From positions 20,786,824-20,850,823 of the forward strand of contig OX422184.1 in the NCBI GenBank assembly GCA_949130485.1: a stretch of 64,000 bases of DNA, given 5' to 3'. The position numbers were made by a program, and so were the translations under genes. Of the stretch, positions 63,986-64,000 are shown piece after piece; the first letter of the stretch is position 1; each line of letters opens with the position of its first letter. The notes below the pieces were generated by a model that worked only from the letters and a program-made list of their open reading frames with translations, did not search any database and was not told the origin of the DNA. This DNA comes from Agelas oroides. Its lineage: Eukaryota > Porifera > Demospongiae > Agelasida > Agelasidae.

Positions 63986-64000
63986 ATATGGTGCCAGAGA

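Noticed and set aside
1-64000. CRISPR arrays, bacterial operons, rRNA or tRNA genes
   Set aside because: No regularly spaced repeats of the right kind, no ribosome-binding sites, no recognised RNA gene. All gene structure is eukaryotic. tRNAs could be missed by eye.

Overview
The window is animal (metazoan) genomic DNA. It has spliced genes with GT-AG introns, an S28 serine carboxypeptidase, a ZU5-UPA-death-domain gene, and many transposable elements. Decayed coding repeats with a GYF-G-RWI / HGDKYT-x-x-QYxLWA motif resemble multicopy families I associate with sponge genomes. A demosponge is my best guess, from memory of families and not proven. Nothing bacterial is present: no operons, no rRNA or tRNA recognised, no CRISPR.

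Layout. (1) 1-2479: 3' part of a PRSS16/S28-type lysosomal serine peptidase gene (+), which enters from the left edge. (2) 3339-7741 (-): a five-exon gene predicted to encode six membrane segments, then ZU5, UPA and a C-terminal death domain. (3) 8738-63985 (+): four head-to-tail copies (A, B, C, D) of one family of small four-membrane-segment proteins. I do not recognise the family. Every copy has the same exon/phase plan: a short exon ending in G-W-A-R-K, then TM1, TM2, TM3 plus half of TM4, and the other half of TM4 with the signature F-F-I-I-N-T-P-x-C-C-M-x-L-T-E-Q-D-R-V-A-F. Copies A and C have a further small last exon. Copy D may continue past the right edge.

The introns and spacers of the array are filled with mobile DNA. 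The best preserved is a complete tyrosine-recombinase retrotransposon of Ngaro/DIRS type (51350-57217, minus strand), lying in a 16-kb intron of copy D. It has split direct repeats A1-B1-A2-B2, with the 8-bp core ATTTAACT at both ends and at the B1/A2 junction, and open gag-like, RT-RNase H and tyrosine recombinase frames. The window also holds two decayed Tc1/IS630-like transposases, a LINE reverse-transcriptase tail, and many non-autonomous inverted-repeat elements. One such family, with TAGTCTCG ends, shows 9-bp target duplications. Others are a TA-flanked CACTGTAAAAAC family, a TTAA-targeting pair, a hAT-like element with a perfect 8-bp duplication, and a 41-bp micro-element.

The three kinds of host gene show no obvious shared pathway. 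The clearest local story is tandem expansion of an uncharacterised tetraspan membrane-protein family, with intron growth by transposon insertion. Beside it lies a possible membrane-anchored death-domain sensor or adaptor. All intron-exon models come from reading splice signals and paralogue comparison; no transcript evidence was available.
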